From NCBI RefSeq assembly GCF_027744825.2, contig NC_071334.1, positions 33,015,937 through 33,079,936 on the forward strand: 64,000 bases of DNA, written 5' to 3'. This stretch comes from Synchiropus splendidus (lineage: Eukaryota > Chordata > Actinopteri > Syngnathiformes > Callionymidae). The translations under genes and the position numbers were made by a program. Of the stretch, positions 1 through 11,768 are shown piece by piece (position 1 is the first letter of the stretch; every line of letters starts with the position of its first letter). Under the pieces are notes generated by a model. That model was given only the letters and a program-made list of their open reading frames with translations, was not told where the DNA came from and did no database searches.

Positions 1-221
1 ATCCGTATGGTTGTTCTTCTCCTCTGCTGTTGTGTCCCCATCCTCCGCTGCCGTGTCTGCAGATGCCCCCCACTGTTGGTTACCATAGCTACCATCTGGA
101 GTCTGGGCAGCAGCACCCTGAGATCGACTGAGTTGTAGCCTGATCTGTCGGTTCTCCTCCTCCACCTCTCGGACCCGAGACTCGAGGACGGCTCGCTCCT
201 GGACCTGAGACGCTGGTGTCT
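1..221 (-). CDS. LARGE-family second coding exon (stem region, runs off window)
   Basis: The exon starts at 221 after a TTTGGCAG acceptor and stays open for 73 codons to base 1. With the A left over from the previous exon, its first codon is AAG. It encodes residues 34-107: a charged coiled-coil heptad stretch (VLESRVREVEEENRQIRLQL) followed by a Gln/Gly/Ala-rich and acidic linker ending NNHTD. In LARGE this stem separates the membrane anchor from the first glycosyltransferase domain. Confidence 0.8.
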
Positions 222-1375
222 CTGCCAAACACGGAGGGAGGAGTAAGGCGCGGCCATCTGCGGAGGGACGTAATCATAAGCGACGGATTAATGATCCGCT
301 TTTGTGTGGTCTAAAACTGACCTCACGATTTTGTCAACTTCTTTTCATTCTCTTCACTTCAACTTCTCAAATATGATCAGTATCATTATGCAGTTATAAC
401 ATATAACATTTCTAATATGCTGTCAATACCATGCTCCTTGGCAATTTTACTCACTTGACAAATAATCTCTTCAACACCTGTGTTTTGTTCAGCCAAAGAC
501 TGAAGCTCTGATGGCTGGCAACACATTATGGCCTATACTAGTGATGCGTCCATGAGGTCTCACGACGCAGTGTCCTGATTTCCAGTGGCCACCAGATGGC
601 ACTGTCAGGAATAAAACATTTAGGCTTGAACAGGTAATGCAATGAAACCTCACGTCATTTCAAAACCAAGATTTCTACACTCAGTTGGCACTAATGGGGG
701 TCAGTATGAGCACCTCCAAAGTCACCTCACCTTATTTCCAACTCATTATAATGAGACAAAAATGAAATATTTTTTTGTAAATTTCATCAAAACCTTTCTT
801 TTTGCTCCACATATATTGAACAACGGTGAGCCACGTCGCCTCTCACCATTGCTATTTCTTCCTCTGACAACTGATGTCACCTCATGACACAGCTTAACTT
901 GTTATTCAAAGTGACTTACAATGGAGTGTATATATATAGCAAAATAGACTTTGCACAAGGGCACACGGGTTACTGGACCTGAACCCTAATTAGCCTCTCC
1001 GGGATGCAAGATCCCTGGTCTTCAGCGCCAAAAATATCTTGAATACATGACGGCTAAAAAAGGTGGTGATCAGCGGGGAGCCAAGGAGAAATAAACTGCT
1101 TCATTCACTCACTGGAACAGAATTGAAACATGCCTTGCTATAAGGTTTCAGCCTTATATATCTGCAGGTCAAAGCTCCCTAGATCAGGATCAGATAGAGA
1201 GACAGGCCTTGGATGGTACGTTACTTTTCACGCAAATAAGTTTAGACCGAATGACTGTTCAGAATCGGAACTCACTCTCCAGGTTTCCGGCGAAAAGGTA
1301 GAGCCAGGTGAGCAGCACGACGGCAGACAGGGATGCCACCAGTAACTTCAGCCTCCCGCGACAGAGCAGGTTCAT
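1..1375 (-). CDS. LARGE-family xylosyl/glucuronyltransferase, 5' end (partial)
   Basis: LARGE enzymes are Golgi type II membrane proteins that build the xylose-glucuronate repeat (matriglycan) on alpha-dystroglycan. Two exons are seen on the minus strand, 1375-1276 and 221-1, joined in phase 1 by a GTGAGT donor and a TTTGGCAG acceptor. They give 107 residues. Residues 1-33 start MNLLCRGRLKLLVASL and form a signal anchor (about 10-30), matching the LARGE1 start (MLGICRGRRKFLAASL, from memory). Residues 46-66 contain REVEEENRQIRLQLSRSQG, nearly the LARGE stem coiled coil REVEEENRALRRQLSLAQG. An acidic stretch and an NHT glycosylation sequon follow. The catalytic domains lie beyond the window. 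Family assignment is firm. The short 1-kb intron would suit the compact large2, but the N terminus looks nearer LARGE1, so the paralogue is left open. Confidence 0.85.
222..1275 (-). other. LARGE-family intron between first two coding exons
   Basis: A 1054-nt phase-1 GT-AG intron. It contains a decayed copy of the palindromic hAT-type element near 539-690. Nothing else is recognised in it. Confidence 0.7.
539..690 (-). mobile_element. Palindromic hAT-type MITE, copy 1 (decayed)
   Basis: Starts with TAGTGATGCG, a variant of the family terminus TAGTGATGGG, followed by the GATGAGG-type arm and the CTCF-like 15-mer CCACCAGATGGCACT at 589-603. The middle (CAATGAAACCTCAC.TCATTTC.AAACCAAGA) is recognisable, but the right arm has decayed and its end is uncertain. 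It sits in the LARGE-family intron. It is in the B orientation; the minus sign marks this relative to copies 2, 4, 5, 7 and 8. Confidence 0.65.
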
Positions 1376-1398
1376 GTTGGGACGTGGGCACCAAGGCT
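1276..1398 (-). CDS. LARGE-family exon carrying the start codon, with 23 nt of 5' UTR
   Basis: A pyrimidine-rich acceptor ending CCCTCAG (intron side 1399 and up) is followed by 23 nt of leader and the ATG at 1375-1373. Coding runs 100 nt to 1276, where GTGAGT begins at 1275. The acceptor implies at least one further upstream non-coding exon, so the gene's promoter is not here but somewhere to the right, possibly tens of kilobases away. The exon encodes the short cytosolic tail (MNLLCRGRLK) and the transmembrane anchor. Confidence 0.8.
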
Positions 1399-3229
1399 CT
1401 GAGGGTCAGGGGTCAGGGGAGATGTGGGAATAAAGGGGTCTCAGGAAGTCAGCCTCATTTCTCATCTAGAAAGAGACAGACAGATGCAAGTTGTTTAATT
1501 CATAGTCAACTGTTACTCACTAACCACAAAGAAAGGAACACAACAAAAATCCATGCAGGTGCAGTTATATTATTGTTTGCTGCGAGAGAAAAAAAACTTC
1601 TCGAGTGATTGTACTTGGTACTAATTTACTTTCCGGGTTGCGGGTGCCCTTCTGGGGTCATAGTTAAGGGATGGGTTTTTCGAAATGTTTTCCTTTTTGG
1701 GGTTGTGCTTTCGTGATCCTTTAAATGAACAGTTTTCAGGTTTCAGATGTTGTCAAACATCACTTCATACACTTCATTGTTTACTTTTGGTCCCTAGACA
1801 GAATCAAAGATTTCCGGGTACTTATGACAGTGTCAGGTAGGGACACGTGTTGTGCCCTAAGGCGTCTAGACCGGTGTAGGTTCCAAACACGTCCGCTTGT
1901 GAAATGTTCCTGCGACTGGGTGATAACGTCACAATTGGCTCTTGCAATCACTTTGTGTGTAAACTGAACTTCAGTTGACAGTGTTTGATGACACTGTTTT
2001 TTAAAAATGATTTCAGCACACCTCTGTGGATACAGTCCATTCTTTCAACAGCCTTGGCATGGAAATATGCTAAGCCAATACATGAGTCACTCCTTGAGGG
2101 AACATTCATTTCCGACGTGCATGGTGTGCACCACCGTCTTAAGTCCAAAGAAAAGACATATGACATGAGCTAGCAAGAGGTTCATCCTATCATGCGCCTA
2201 AGACTGGGATTAACTTTCACACTGTGATCTTAAAGTGTGAAACATTTTTGGAGTTGTCATGTTTTCCAAACTGCCCTCAGGAACTGCTTCTCTTTATTGT
2301 GGTGGGAACTAGACACAAAAGTCAGCATCACACTCCACATTATGTCACACTTGTGTCATTCATGAGTCTGTGCCTGGTGCAGTTATAATTAGCACATAAT
2401 GAAATTTGTGCCGATGTTGCAGCCAACACAGAGGACATTGAGTGACAGTTGTTTATTAAATATGCAACAGTAGAATTTGCTGATGCTTGAAAAAATCGGT
2501 ATTGGAACCGGAGGAATGGTAGCAGGCACCTGAGCCTCGTCTCCCACCCTGCAAATGATCTTATATTATTTCAGGAAGCATAAAAAGCCAACGACCTGCA
2601 GTTCCTTTCAAACATGGAAGGCTGTCCATCAACAGCTTCTGTGAGATTATAATTCCACTTTCATTAGACCGAGAGCAGATTGCAGAGATCGCATGCTGGA
2701 AGATCACAAACAGGCAACTTTCCATCCACAAGTTTCCATCTGTTTCTGCTGAGTGGAGGAAAACTCATTTGGAAGAGACTATGGACAGTTTGTCTGATGA
2801 CTAAAAGTGTGACGTTGTGCCTTGTCTGCCCACCACCCAGCCCTGTTACTACTACACTGACAGACATTTTTGGCAAAGCTGCTTGCCGACACCACGGTGA
2901 CTCATCTGCTATTATGGGGTCACTGGCGAGAGAAAAGAAGATTTGCTTGCTAGAAGAGGGAATGATTGATCCTGTCACCTTTTTTGTGCTGGACAATGTC
3001 AGAAGCTGTGGTCAAGGTTGAAGCTTATTCTGTAGTCTCCGTCCAACTCATCTTCGAAGCGGGTTTTCCACCCTATGACCCTGGTTAATGCCAGGTTAAT
3101 ATGTGAGGTGGATTTTGGTCGCAGGATATAGGCGATGGACAACACAACCAAATGGACCTGGCATTAATGATTTGCATACTGATCGGACTACAGAGCTCAC
3201 CAGAATATTAATATTATTACATTTAAGAA
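1399..3229. other. Upstream intron/intergenic DNA, no gene seen
   Basis: Probably intron of the LARGE-family gene, because the start-codon exon has an upstream splice acceptor. Open frames of up to 113 codons exist on both strands near 2.66-3.02 kb, but they resemble no protein I know and overlap each other. A perfect 12-bp inverted repeat lies at 3085-3096 and 3156-3167. Confidence 0.5.
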
Positions 3230-3740
3230 GGGAAATAGATCTTGTTTATACATAAGCCGCATCTGTCTATAAGCCACGGGTGCATTGGTGCTGTATATGC
3301 GCTGTAGAAAGGTCAGTGGTGCTTAAAAATGCAGGGTCACTTCTAAACTAGTTTTGAAAACAGCATCCAGCGTCGAGACTGACTCATGAAAGAAACTCTG
3401 AACGTGAATCATGAACTCCTCACATCTTTTATTCACATTTAAGCGCTCAAAATGTGCCGTGTCCCGACACCACAGTCGGTCTCAGCTACTGCTTCTCGTC
3501 TCAGGTCCTCCAGGCTCTGTTGGTGGATATGCAAACATGCAGGCGAAACCAACACATTTTGAGTGCTTTATGGTCAATAAGAGGGCTGTGATTTCAGCGA
3601 TTTTCATGTGACCAAGCTCAATATTTTGGCAGCATGGCGCTCTTTAGCCTGTAAAAATCCATATATTGGCCGCGCCATTGTATAATATTCAAACCGCAGA
3701 AAAAAGATATTACAGTATTTAGCCACACCACTGACCGTTT
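3230..3740. repeat. Interspersed repeat family R2, copy A
   Basis: Contains the phrases ATAAGCCGCATCTG and CTATAAGCCAC near its left end and CCATATATTGGCCGCG near its right end. The interior (CTTCTAAACTAGTTTTGAAA, CATGAACTCCTCACAT, GACACCACAGTCGGTCTCAG) recurs in copies near 26.94-27.42 and 48.33-48.57 kb. Phrases of this type are common in fish genomes. I take it for a non-autonomous DNA transposon, but the superfamily is not established. Confidence 0.6.
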
Positions 3741-5137
3741 AAAAGAGCTTGGGTTGAACAGTGGGAAAATCTGGGACTCTTTGCTTGACTGATAAACACC
3801 TGCTTTTATAGATGGACGATTTACATTATTTATTCACCAATGATGGATTGTTATTGTTTCCATGCTGTTGTAGGTGCATGTCATTCTCATATGAGAAAAG
3901 ATTCAAGTTTTATTCGAGGTTTTGCTGAAAATGTAAATGCACTTGATTCATAAACATCTGCTTTTGTGATGTTGGATTTCCTCTGCCAAGGAGGTGAGGG
4001 GCCATTTTTATGTCAAGTAACTGAAAAATGGACGGATGGATGTCAATGAAGTGTTCAAATGTGTCAACAATGGGACAAGGACAGATGATTAAATATCTTC
4101 ATCTGGAGCCACAATTCCACTATAGATTTAACACTGTCTTTGGTGTCGAGGTGCAGCAGGATCTCAAACAACCCTTGAACCCATGGTTATCAGTGACATT
4201 TGGGATTTCAGAAAAATAAAATGGGGTAATAATAGGCATAATGTTACACTACAGTACATCTGAGTAAACAGGTGTAAGATCTCTGCACCATACCAGAAAT
4301 ATTTTTCATGTCATGGGTTTTTTATTATTTTTATTTCAAGTATTTTATTTCGAAATACTTTGATAAAGCTCAGTATGTAAGATAAGACAAGAAGGACATG
4401 TTCTACTCTGCAGTCAAAGCTCAGTTGACCTTCATGAAATAGTCACAGACTGAACAAAGTTTCTTTCAGCAGCGACTCCTCTGATCATGTGCACTGTTTG
4501 TCAACTTTCTCACTCCAAGGGGAAGAAAGCCTTGCTGGTGAAGAGAAAATCCAATGTCTCTGTCAGGACAACAGTCTGTCACTGCTCTTTATTCTCAGCT
4601 GCAGCTTCGTCCGAATAAGTGATGTATGAATTCGAGAAAAACAATACATTTCTTTTCTTTTTCATCTTTTCAGTCAAACAATAGGCATCAGCCTGACTGT
4701 GATTTCGGTGCTCGGATCAGACGAATTCATGAACATGAGTCACGTCTGCCTCCCCAAAGCCTCCAGCTCTCCATTGTTCTGAGCCCTTGAGTCTTTTGGG
4801 GAGGGACATGTAAACTGTCTTGAACTCATACAAGGTATAAAGCTGAGAACCCTCAAGCACATGTCGCCTATAGCCTCCCACAGCTCTGTCTATTCTGGGA
4901 TTTGGGGTTTGGTGGTGAAAAGTATACATTTCAGTTCTTCCTCATGCTCAGCCCTGAAGCTTCAGAAGTATCATATGTCAGACAAGAGAAGCGAAGGTGT
5001 GAAAAGCAGATGCAAGAGCGTGTTATTTCACATGTGCCTGAAATGTGGTGAAATATGATTAAAAGATCCCATGATGTCTCAGTTATATTAATAAATTAAG
5101 TAGCGTTTATATAAAAAAAGTGGAGCTTCCTTCATGC
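3741..5137. other. No gene or repeat recognised
   Basis: AT-rich DNA with scattered short open frames and no splice-bounded coding pattern. A small GGATGGATG tail at about 4028-4040 may be a remnant LINE 3' end. Confidence 0.4.
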
Positions 5138-5510
5138 TTACTCTGGACGCACCGGCTTCATCCCTCAGTCCAAAAACATACAGAGGTTGACTGAGTTCTC
5201 TAAATTGTCTCTGGTGGGGACTTGGATGAATGGTTGCGTGTAGTGATGGGTAGATGAGGTGTCATGAAACAGTATTGCAGGGTTGATGAAACAGTGTTCT
5301 GGTGTTCAGGGGCCACTAGCTGGTGCTCTTGGTTTAGAAATTATGTATGATCTCATTGAAGTAGTAGTGCAATTCCAAATATTTTACAGCAAACAGTGCC
5401 ATCTGGTGGCCTCTGAAAATCAGGACACTGTGTCATGAAACCTCATTGACCAATCACTAGGTGCATGTCTCTTTGTGCCCTGCAATGTGTCTCCACGGGT
5501 GTGCTTGAAG
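5138..5510 (+). repeat. LINE-tail-like repeat split by a MITE insertion
   Basis: Positions 5138-5240 resemble the common fish repeat that reads roughly 'ACTCCGGCTTC..CAGTCCAAAAACATGCA..CTCTAAATTG..GAATGGTTG'. The phrase resumes after the MITE at 5460 (CATGTCTCTTTGTGCCCTGC). The palindromic element at 5241-5459 therefore interrupts it. Confidence 0.5.
5241..5459 (+). mobile_element. Palindromic hAT-type MITE, copy 2
   Basis: Begins TAGTGATGGG and ends CAATCACTA. Flanking 8-mers GTTGCGTG (left) and GGTGCATG (right) match at 6 of 8 bases, consistent with an old hAT target duplication. The left CTCF-like motif is decayed (5313-5327, CCACTAGCTGGTGCT). The right one is exact on the minus strand (5395-5409). 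Confidence 0.75.
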
Positions 5511-5535
5511 AAGAAGGAAGGAGATCACTGAAAAA

Positions 5536-5611
5536 TTACTACTACTACTACTGCAAGACTACTTCTACTACTACTACTACTAATAATAATAATAATAATA
5601 ATAACAATAAT
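5536..5611. repeat. Trinucleotide microsatellite (TAC)n/(TAA)n
   Basis: An interrupted TAC array passes directly into a TAA array with one AAC variant. It lies just after the split LINE-tail repeat. Confidence 0.9.
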
Positions 5612-6937
5612 ATTCATGATAAATATCTTCCATCATTTCACAGCTCGCGTTTTCAATTGCAAGAAGAATGAAAACAGCAGTGGAGACAGCAGCTCCAGAG
5701 AATGAAGTCGAAGTGTAACCGTGGAGGTTTATTGACCTCTCAGCCTTTCAGACCTGTTAACCCTGCAAGGATATAAAAGTGAGGGACGACACCACTAAAG
5801 AGGAATTTAATAGGCGTCTTTTTGTTGATTCTGCAGGAGCTTTGGAGATTGAAGCGCAGTTGTAAATATCAAGTGGCGTTGACGACATAAAGGCGGAAGC
5901 AGGAGTTTTCAAATGGGAGCTCAGCACTGGCGGGTCAGAGGAGCGGCTGGATCACAAATGGCCTGATCTATATTCCGTAAATGGAAGATGAGGAGCTCCA
6001 AAAAATGTGATACCAGAAATAAGCTTGTGCAAGTCGACATCAGAAACCAACAAGGTTCTGTCGGGACAACAGTTTGATAGTCTTGAGAAAACAAAAAAAT
6101 GAGAAATTCAAAAGAGTAAAATAAATTGCTGTGTATTTATCAAATTATTAATTATTCCTGTCTGTGATTTTTATGTTGTCTGTGATTTTTATGTCACGCG
6201 TCCTGGTCTGAGAGAACAGATATTTCATCCATGCTATATGTCTTGTACTGTAGCATATTTGACAATAAAGTTACCTACCGACCTACCTAACATAGTATTA
6301 TTACTCTATTTAAAGAATGAGGTGAAGCCATTACGATGAATAATACACACAACATTTGACAATGTTTGGGGCGAGAAATCACAGTATATATTGACTATGA
6401 TGAAAAGAGCAATTGCGCAAAAAGTATCATTCATTTCTGGTTTCTTCTTTATGAACAATCTCCAAAGGTGAATGGCAAATAATATTGTGATAGAAACGCA
6501 TCCCATTTCTATCGTCCCAATCCTAGCATCATTTAAGTGTGTGGAGGAGCAATGAGTTTTTTCTGCTGAAGAAGATTTCAATTAAATAAATAAAGGAATT
6601 AAATGCTGAAAAAAAAAATGGAATGATCATTGTCAAGAAGTTAAATTAACAATGGATGTCTCAAAAGAGCGACAATGCAAACACTGGAAACAGATGATGG
6701 AGAGTAGAAATTATCGTAAACAATGACAGAAGCAAAGCGGACAGCAAGCCAAGGCAGTCTATCTCAGCTGTTTACAAGAATAATGTTATGGTGTTATGGC
6801 CCTTCATATAGTAATTTTAATTTAAAAAACATATGAATAATCTGGATTAGTTGTTTTGTATATTTGTTTATTTGTTTTACAATTGTATTGTCACAATTCT
6901 ATCTCAACTCCTGAATAAATCTACACTTGACTGGACA
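5612..6937. other. No gene recognised
   Basis: AT-rich. A phrase at 6250-6275 (GACAATAAAGTTACC) resembles the tail often found at the 3' end of transcripts or retroposed copies. A similar GACAATAAAGTTGAAGG occurs near 18484. No coding frame leads into either. Confidence 0.35.
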
Positions 6938-6945
6938 CAAAACGC

Positions 6946-7149
6946 TCGTGATGTCTAGAGTCATGACACAGAGTCATGGCTTTCAGAGGCCACCAGATGG
7001 CACTGTCTGCAGTATAATGTTTCAACAAATTCAATGAAACCTCAGCTCATTCCTAAACGAAGAGCGCCATCTAGTGGCCCCTGAACACCAGGACACTGTT
7101 TCATCAACCCTGCAATACTGTTCCATGATGCCTCATCTGCCCATCACTA
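6946..7149 (-). mobile_element. Palindromic hAT-type MITE, copy 3
   Basis: B orientation. Flanking 8-mers CAAAACGC (6938-6945) and CAAAACAC (7150-7157) match at 7 of 8 bases. Both CTCF-like motifs are exact: CCACCAGATGGCACT at 6990-7004 on plus, and CCACTAGATGGCGCT read from the minus strand at 7063-7077. The right arm carries two GATGAGG/AACAGT units, the left arm one. Confidence 0.85.
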
Positions 7150-7239
7150 CAAAACACCTCATGTGTCACCTGAAACGACCTACAACAACTCAACACAAGA
7201 ATTCGGTTTCTGATGTCAACCAGAAGTCTCTGTCAATCA

Positions 7240-7460
7240 TTGCAGATGAAGACGGCGCACATGGTGATAGAATTAAGGGCAAGTCCAGCGCTATCACCCG
7301 AACGGCCGCTTCGCTAGAAGCAGGCTAATCACGCGATGCAGGCGTTCTTGATGAAGGGAATATTCAGCATTAGTGGAGCCAGATAAGAGCTGGAGTGGGT
7401 AATCGGCTCGCCCAACGTCACCATCGCACCACTATAAAAAACCCGTGTCAGAACCTGCCT
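7240..7460. promoter_or_regulatory. CpG-rich patch with a TATA-like site (speculative)
   Basis: About 16 CpG dinucleotides fall in 200 bp (for example CCGAACGGCCGCTTCGC), well above the surrounding CpG-poor DNA. A TATAAAAA-like stretch follows near 7432. No coding exon follows on the plus strand. It could be a conserved non-coding element, an unannotated promoter, or a decayed repeat. Confidence 0.25.
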
Positions 7461-9990
7461 GCAGTATAAGAGCAGCATTAGGATGTTTCATGGAACACAA
7501 AGGGAGTCTTTCCGTAAGAACTGCCACCATGTAACAAACAACACCTAGTGTGGCTGAGCAGAGGTGGTGGAAACTGCTCAAGACACAAATTACAGGTGCT
7601 GCTTTTTGGGCTGCTGCCTGGGCTGTTCTGTAATTACCAGTGCTTTGTGATGCCTACAGGTACATAACAGCACACTCACAATGAGCCGCTGCCAATGCGG
7701 AGTCGCGCTGGTTATGTCACCGATGAAGGTGTCTCCTGCATGAAGCTCCGAGTCGGCCGGCAGATTATCACATCCCAGTTGCACTTCTGACATCTGTCGC
7801 TAGAGACGACTGAGACCACCTTTAACTGCCTGGTATGTTCATGTGCACGGAAATGGACTTTGATCTGGGCCTGTGTCTTGTGAAAGCCCCATGAGTCAGA
7901 ACTGTTTGCCAACGTTGCCAACGGTTGACGTTAACTATTGGGGTGATCCAGCGTCACACTTCGCCATATAGGAAAGGGTCCAGCTCCTCGACACCGCTAT
8001 TCCCATGGGCTACATGCTACACATGGCTCTCCCAGAGACACCCCTCCTGGAAACCTGGAAGAGGTTTGAAGTTGGGTAAAAATAAATGAAGTTCCCCATT
8101 TCTATTCCAGCCAAAACAACTCCGTGAAGAAGGAATGCCCCTGAAGTCTGTCCAGACAAGACAGCAGGGATTAAAAACAACAAGGAGGTGAACGTCTAAA
8201 TTGATTAATGCATCATCTTTGTAAGTTTTATTTGCATTACTTCACCACTACAAAGTGTATCACCTCTGTATTCACCACATAGGTGTGAAGTAGCTATATC
8301 GACGTCTGCTATCTGAATGTGAAATACTGACATAAAAGGATTGCCCTTCTGTCCTGTAAGGAAACTCCATCTCTTCACCTGAGCGTCATCTTTGTCAACA
8401 ACACATAGAATTTGTTAATACATTGGTAATACACTTCCTCAAACATTATATATTATCCTGTCTCCAGTATTTCATAGGTGAAACTACAGATTGCATTTTT
8501 GATAGACAGTCATATATAACGACAAGAGCACACTGAGCGGCTCCATGAAGTGTCAGATATGAACAGTTTTGGAGTCATATCAGCTAAATCCAAGCAAAAT
8601 CACTCCCTAAAAACTCCCATGATTTCTGCTGCACTCTGTCATATCGCTCCTTTGAACCGCTGCAGTGCTCATTAAGGATTTCTGTGTGATCTCTGGATCT
8701 GGAGTCACAACAAGTATGTAGCAAACTTTGAGGTTCTGCTCTACTTTCATCCAGCCACAGAGTAGTTTGCAACCATGTTTAAAAGGTGAGGAGAGGAACC
8801 GTCTAATGAAAAGTGAATGCTTCAGTGCCACCCGGTGATGCTCACCTTAAATATAGACATGCAGCAGAGAGAGTCACATGACAATCTCTGTGTCATATCC
8901 CATCGCTGTTCCACATTTAATTTGATTGTGTAGGGTCACCATGTAATCTGGGACGTCCCGCCTGCTCACAGTGTTTCTTGTGTGGTTTACCAGAGTAAGC
9001 TGAGGTGGGATTAGTATGTTTGTGACAGACGGGTCGGACCTTTGATTTCATTTCCATGGTCTCTCATAAACCGCTGGCTGCACTCTTAAACAATGCAACT
9101 TGAAAACACATTTTAACAAGAGAAATTACTGCGGCAGGTTGAAGATAATATTTCTAAAACGCTAACACTACTTAATGCCAGTTCCTTCAACTGCATCTTA
9201 TATCTTTTGCAAATAGACAAGATAAATCCATCACAAAAAGTCAACCGGAACAGGACCACTTCAATACAAGGGTTGTGTCGACTTGAAAATTAAGGTCAGG
9301 CGTTTGAGCTTTGTATTGAAAAGACAGTATAATTATTAGTACTTTTACTGACTGACATGGTGCATAACATCCCATCAACTTTCAGCAACGTTTTGTTTTT
9401 GTTTTTTTACTGCAGCAACCGACCCAAAACTAAAAAAAAAAACATCTTATTCAAATTTTCCAAAAGAAATTAAAGTCTCTAGTTTCAATAGAAAACAAAA
9501 TTGGATATTGTTTCATACATTGTAATGAAGTCAATAATCCCCTCATTTATTATTTTTGCACTGCACGAAGCCTTGGTTTAGTCATTATATCGCTTCATAT
9601 CCCAGTCAGACCAGAGCTCGGGTCTCTTTTTTAACAAACTGCATAGTAAAATTGTAAATTAATGTCTGTGGTATAATACAATGTTAAAACCATCCAGTTT
9701 TATAAATTACAAGTAAATTAAAAGTAACAAAATGTAGTACATTGTTGCCACATCAATGACAATAGAATGGTTAAGACTAGTCCAAAAACGAACTTAAAAC
9801 AATGTCAGTGTTAAAATGATGTCAATTATTGTGCGGTGCCCACGTTGGTTCACTGGGATTTTTGAAACGGAATCCCATGCTCAGTGGTCAAAATTCAATT
9901 TCTCATGGTACTCAAATGTGGGCATGTTCACCTAGACGATAGGCAGAAGGCATTGGCAACAACTCCTCACATCTTACTTCAGAGTCTCTC
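7461..9990. other. No gene recognised
   Basis: Short overlapping open frames on both strands only. No splice-consistent coding pattern and no repeat I can name. Confidence 0.4.

Positions 9991-10085
<95 letters not shown>
9991..10085. repeat. (GATA)n microsatellite, about 95 bp
   Basis: An essentially uninterrupted GATA tetranucleotide array. Its purity suggests it is young and length-variable. Confidence 0.97.
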
Positions 10086-11768
10086 GTGTTATTAATTCAT
10101 AGTGTTGCAGGATCTACTTTCCTTCAAGCCATAGAATGTTTATATAATGAACACTCAATCATTTACGCATGAAGTGGTCTTTGCCCTCTCACCCTACCTG
10201 GGTAGTCTGTGTCTGCAGTCAGCAACACGTGCTCACAAGTCCAAGTTTAGCCGCATGCTTCCTCTTTCCCTCTGATCCGTCTGCACCACCGCTCTTTGAA
10301 TCCAACTCACTAAACAATGCTCCTCATTCACTGTTGTGTTTAAACCTCTGTCTTCTTGTCCTTCTCTCCTTCTCTTCCTCAAGCTCGCCTCCCACCGCTC
10401 CTCCTCCTGCTCGTGAACAAACACGCCATGAATCCACCTCCGAGGGTTGGACTCTGATTTCAGCCCCCTCTGCTCCCTCCTGACCTGCTCGCTCTGACAG
10501 ATGGGAGGAGAACGGTGGAAAAAAAGGAGAAAGGACAGGGAGAAAAGGACGGGTGTCACCTTACATATTGTCAGGAGCACAAGAAAAGAGCTTTGTGAGT
10601 TCTTTTTATTTATTTATTTATTTTACAGCAGTGGAATGTCAGTCTTTTAGACCTGAAAATGGAGTGTTGAATACTCCCTGTGATACTGTTGAACCATCGC
10701 TGAAGCTGATGGACCATGTTTATATTCATCTGTACAACACACACACACACTCTCCGCCTCCCAAGTCAAGATACTGTTTCTAGTAGAAACAAAAGTCTGT
10801 TTTATCACATTCGCTCCTTCAAAACATTCTCAAATTCTTCATACCTGAAAAGGAGTTTGGAGGAAAGCAAGGTCTCTCCTTTTAAAATGTTGCGCAAAGA
10901 TGTCAATGCGACCCTGAAGCAAGTTTCTTACAAAACAATTGAAAGAGGATTCAAAATAGAGCACTTCACTTCATCTTAGTAGGTGCTTTTTTTCATGTTC
11001 TTGGAACTTCAGACTTCAGAAAGCAGTGTTAATCCTACCCCAGTCAAACTCACAGACGATTCATTTGCTCTGGTTCACTGGGTTGGATTATGCTCACCCT
11101 CCAAAGCATTTGGCTCTTTGTTTTGAGAATGAGATCATGAAGGATCCGTAGATCATAAAGGCTCAGGCTGGATACAAATCCCTCCACCACTCTCCTATAA
11201 AGGCGATCTAATCTAATCTAAAGACTGTTTTACATGATGAACAAGCGCACTCAAGGCAAGAGGATGCATTTGTACAAACAAAATATTTTCAGCGAACTAT
11301 GACTTTTTTGATCCACAAAAACTCCTCCACATTAACTAGGTTAATCATCACAGAGGTGGTGAGATAATTACAAAGCGCTAAGAGCTACTGAGTTTGACGT
11401 AGGCGGAGCAGAAACAAGTCACTGCCTGTCAAAGTCAATACTTGTCCAGGGGATACAAGTGAGACTGACGCTGCTCTGCTTTACTTTGTGAAATCCTTTT
11501 TTTTTAACCACCTTGAATCCGGAATTGGAGCTGGAATTATTTCTTTCATGCATTAGAGGATGTGACGACAGTTCACCGCACATTATTTGAAAGGATGTTT
11601 GAGAAACTTTTTAGCTTTTTAAATCCATACTATGTGCTTTAGTTTCCTGAGTACAATAATATTCCCTGCATATCTACCAGAGCAACAGCCGCAATAGAGT
11701 TTTTCAGTGTAAATATGCTGTATTACTGTTATGTTGGAATCTTTTGGTATGAAATTATTGCTGTTATT
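10086..11768. other. No gene recognised
   Basis: Contains a CT/TCC-rich stretch at 10320-10480 that opens frames on both strands because of its biased composition. No protein family is recognisable. Confidence 0.4.

Noticed and set aside
2664..3021. Overlapping frames of 110 and 113 codons on opposite strands
   Set aside because: Neither matches a known protein. Mutual antisense openness in one short stretch is best explained by chance.
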